Source of the DNA: an uncultured Bacilli bacterium
Lineage (GTDB): Bacteria; Bacillota_I; Bacilli_A; RF39; UBA660
DNA: 44,140 bases
Assembly: GCA_944358455.1 (NCBI GenBank)
Contig: CALVRE010000039.1
Coordinates: 1-44,140 of the forward strand
Direction of reading: 5' to 3'
The notes beneath the pieces were generated by a model. That model was not told the DNA's origin and made no database searches. It saw nothing but the letters and a program-made list of their open reading frames with translations. The translations under genes and the position numbers were made by a program. This document shows, piece after piece, positions 43,979 through 44,140 of this stretch (positions are counted from its first letter, which is position 1; each line of letters begins with the position of its first letter).

Positions 43979-44004
43979 AAAATCAGTAATGAGATACTGA
44001 TTTT
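43979..44004. other. Hairpin in the ligA-right gene intergenic region
   Basis: AAAATCAGTA (43979-43988) and TACTGATTTT (43995-44004) pair around six bases. On the minus strand two further T follow, and on the plus strand a T-rich tail follows. It looks like a terminator, but no gene in the window ends into it. It overlaps the region upstream of the ligA promoter. Confidence 0.4.
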
Positions 44005-44030
44005 ATTTCTTTTCGTTAATTTTCATTTGG

Positions 44031-44084
44031 AATTCCGTTTTTACAAAAAAAGCGGAATTAAGTCTGTTTATAGTATAATATAAT
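44031..44084 (+). promoter_or_regulatory. Inverted repeat and candidate -10 upstream of the right-edge gene
   Basis: AATTCCGTTTTT and AAAAAAGCGGAATT (44031-44059) form a stem with one bulge. It is followed by overlapping TATAAT elements at 44074-44079 and 44079-44084. No clear -35 is present. It may be an operator-plus-promoter for the gene starting at 44120. Confidence 0.35.
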
Positions 44085-44119
44085 GGATGTTTCTTTGTAG
44101 TGGGAAGGAGGAGAGAAAA

Positions 44120-44140
44120 ATGAAAAAATGGAAACATATG
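44120..44140 (+). CDS. Start of a further gene, truncated by the window edge
   Basis: ATG at 44120-44122 follows a strong AAGGAGGAG ribosome site. Seven codons are visible (M-K-K-W-K-H-M), a basic start that could be the beginning of a signal peptide or membrane protein. The product cannot be identified. Confidence 0.5.

Overview
The window reads as chromosomal DNA of a low-GC, anaerobic Gram-positive bacterium. The likely placement is Bacilli close to the Erysipelotrichales/RF39/Mollicutes-related gut lineages. This is an inference from gene content: ezrA, rpsD, a tyrS T-box, the rimP-nusA-ylxR-infB cluster, NAD-dependent ligase, pyruvate formate-lyase and a class III ribonucleotide reductase. 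UGA is used as a stop (for example the genes ending at 51 and 33066), so the code is standard. No rRNA, tRNA, CRISPR, insertion sequence, integrase or relaxase was seen.

Left part (1-15666, all minus strand): a surface-secretion/pilus locus that mixes two machines. Reading leftward from 15666 there is an orphan membrane protein, then a promoter at 14002-14031 and a compact operon: a small anchored protein, an 850-aa cysteine-rich secreted protein with a putative thioester (adhesin) domain, a pseudopilin-like protein, CpaB/RcpC-like SAF protein, CpaF/TadA ATPase, TadB, TadC, a small Flp-like pilin, two paralogous TadE/F-like proteins, a TadZ/CpaE-like protein and a VirB2-like pilin, closed by a terminator at 3688-3712. 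A second unit starts at its own promoter (3517-3525) and carries a cysteine-rich ectodomain fused to a VirB2-like domain, a VirB6/TrbL-like protein, a PrgI/VirB3-like protein and the start of a VirB4/TraC-like ATPase that runs off the left edge. The two pilin-like genes each have a near-consensus internal promoter, as expected of major subunits. This hybrid Tad/type IV secretion locus with a thioester adhesin is the best candidate here for an undescribed system.

Middle (15781-25371): a hybrid histidine kinase whose phosphoacceptor His is Gln, co-transcribed with an acyl-CoA synthetase; ezrA (division); rpsD with a structured leader; a sugar-transfer-type ATP-grasp enzyme; and a T-box leader controlling an all-alpha dUTPase plus tyrS.

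Right part (25372-44140): rbfA; the rimP-nusA-ylxR-dCMP deaminase-infB operon, with a RimP lacking its C-terminal domain; a CPBP protease; a YkuE-like phosphoesterase with an altered active-site motif; two unrecognised genes; the NAD pair nadE-pncC; pflB-pflA; nrdD-nrdG-dut; a divergent Crp/Fnr-type regulator with a perfect palindrome between it and nrdD; ligA; and the first codons of a further plus-strand gene. Anaerobic sugar fermentation (Pfl), anaerobic dNTP synthesis (NrdDG plus Dut) and NAD recycling (LigA releases NMN, PncC and NadE rebuild NAD) form a coherent set.
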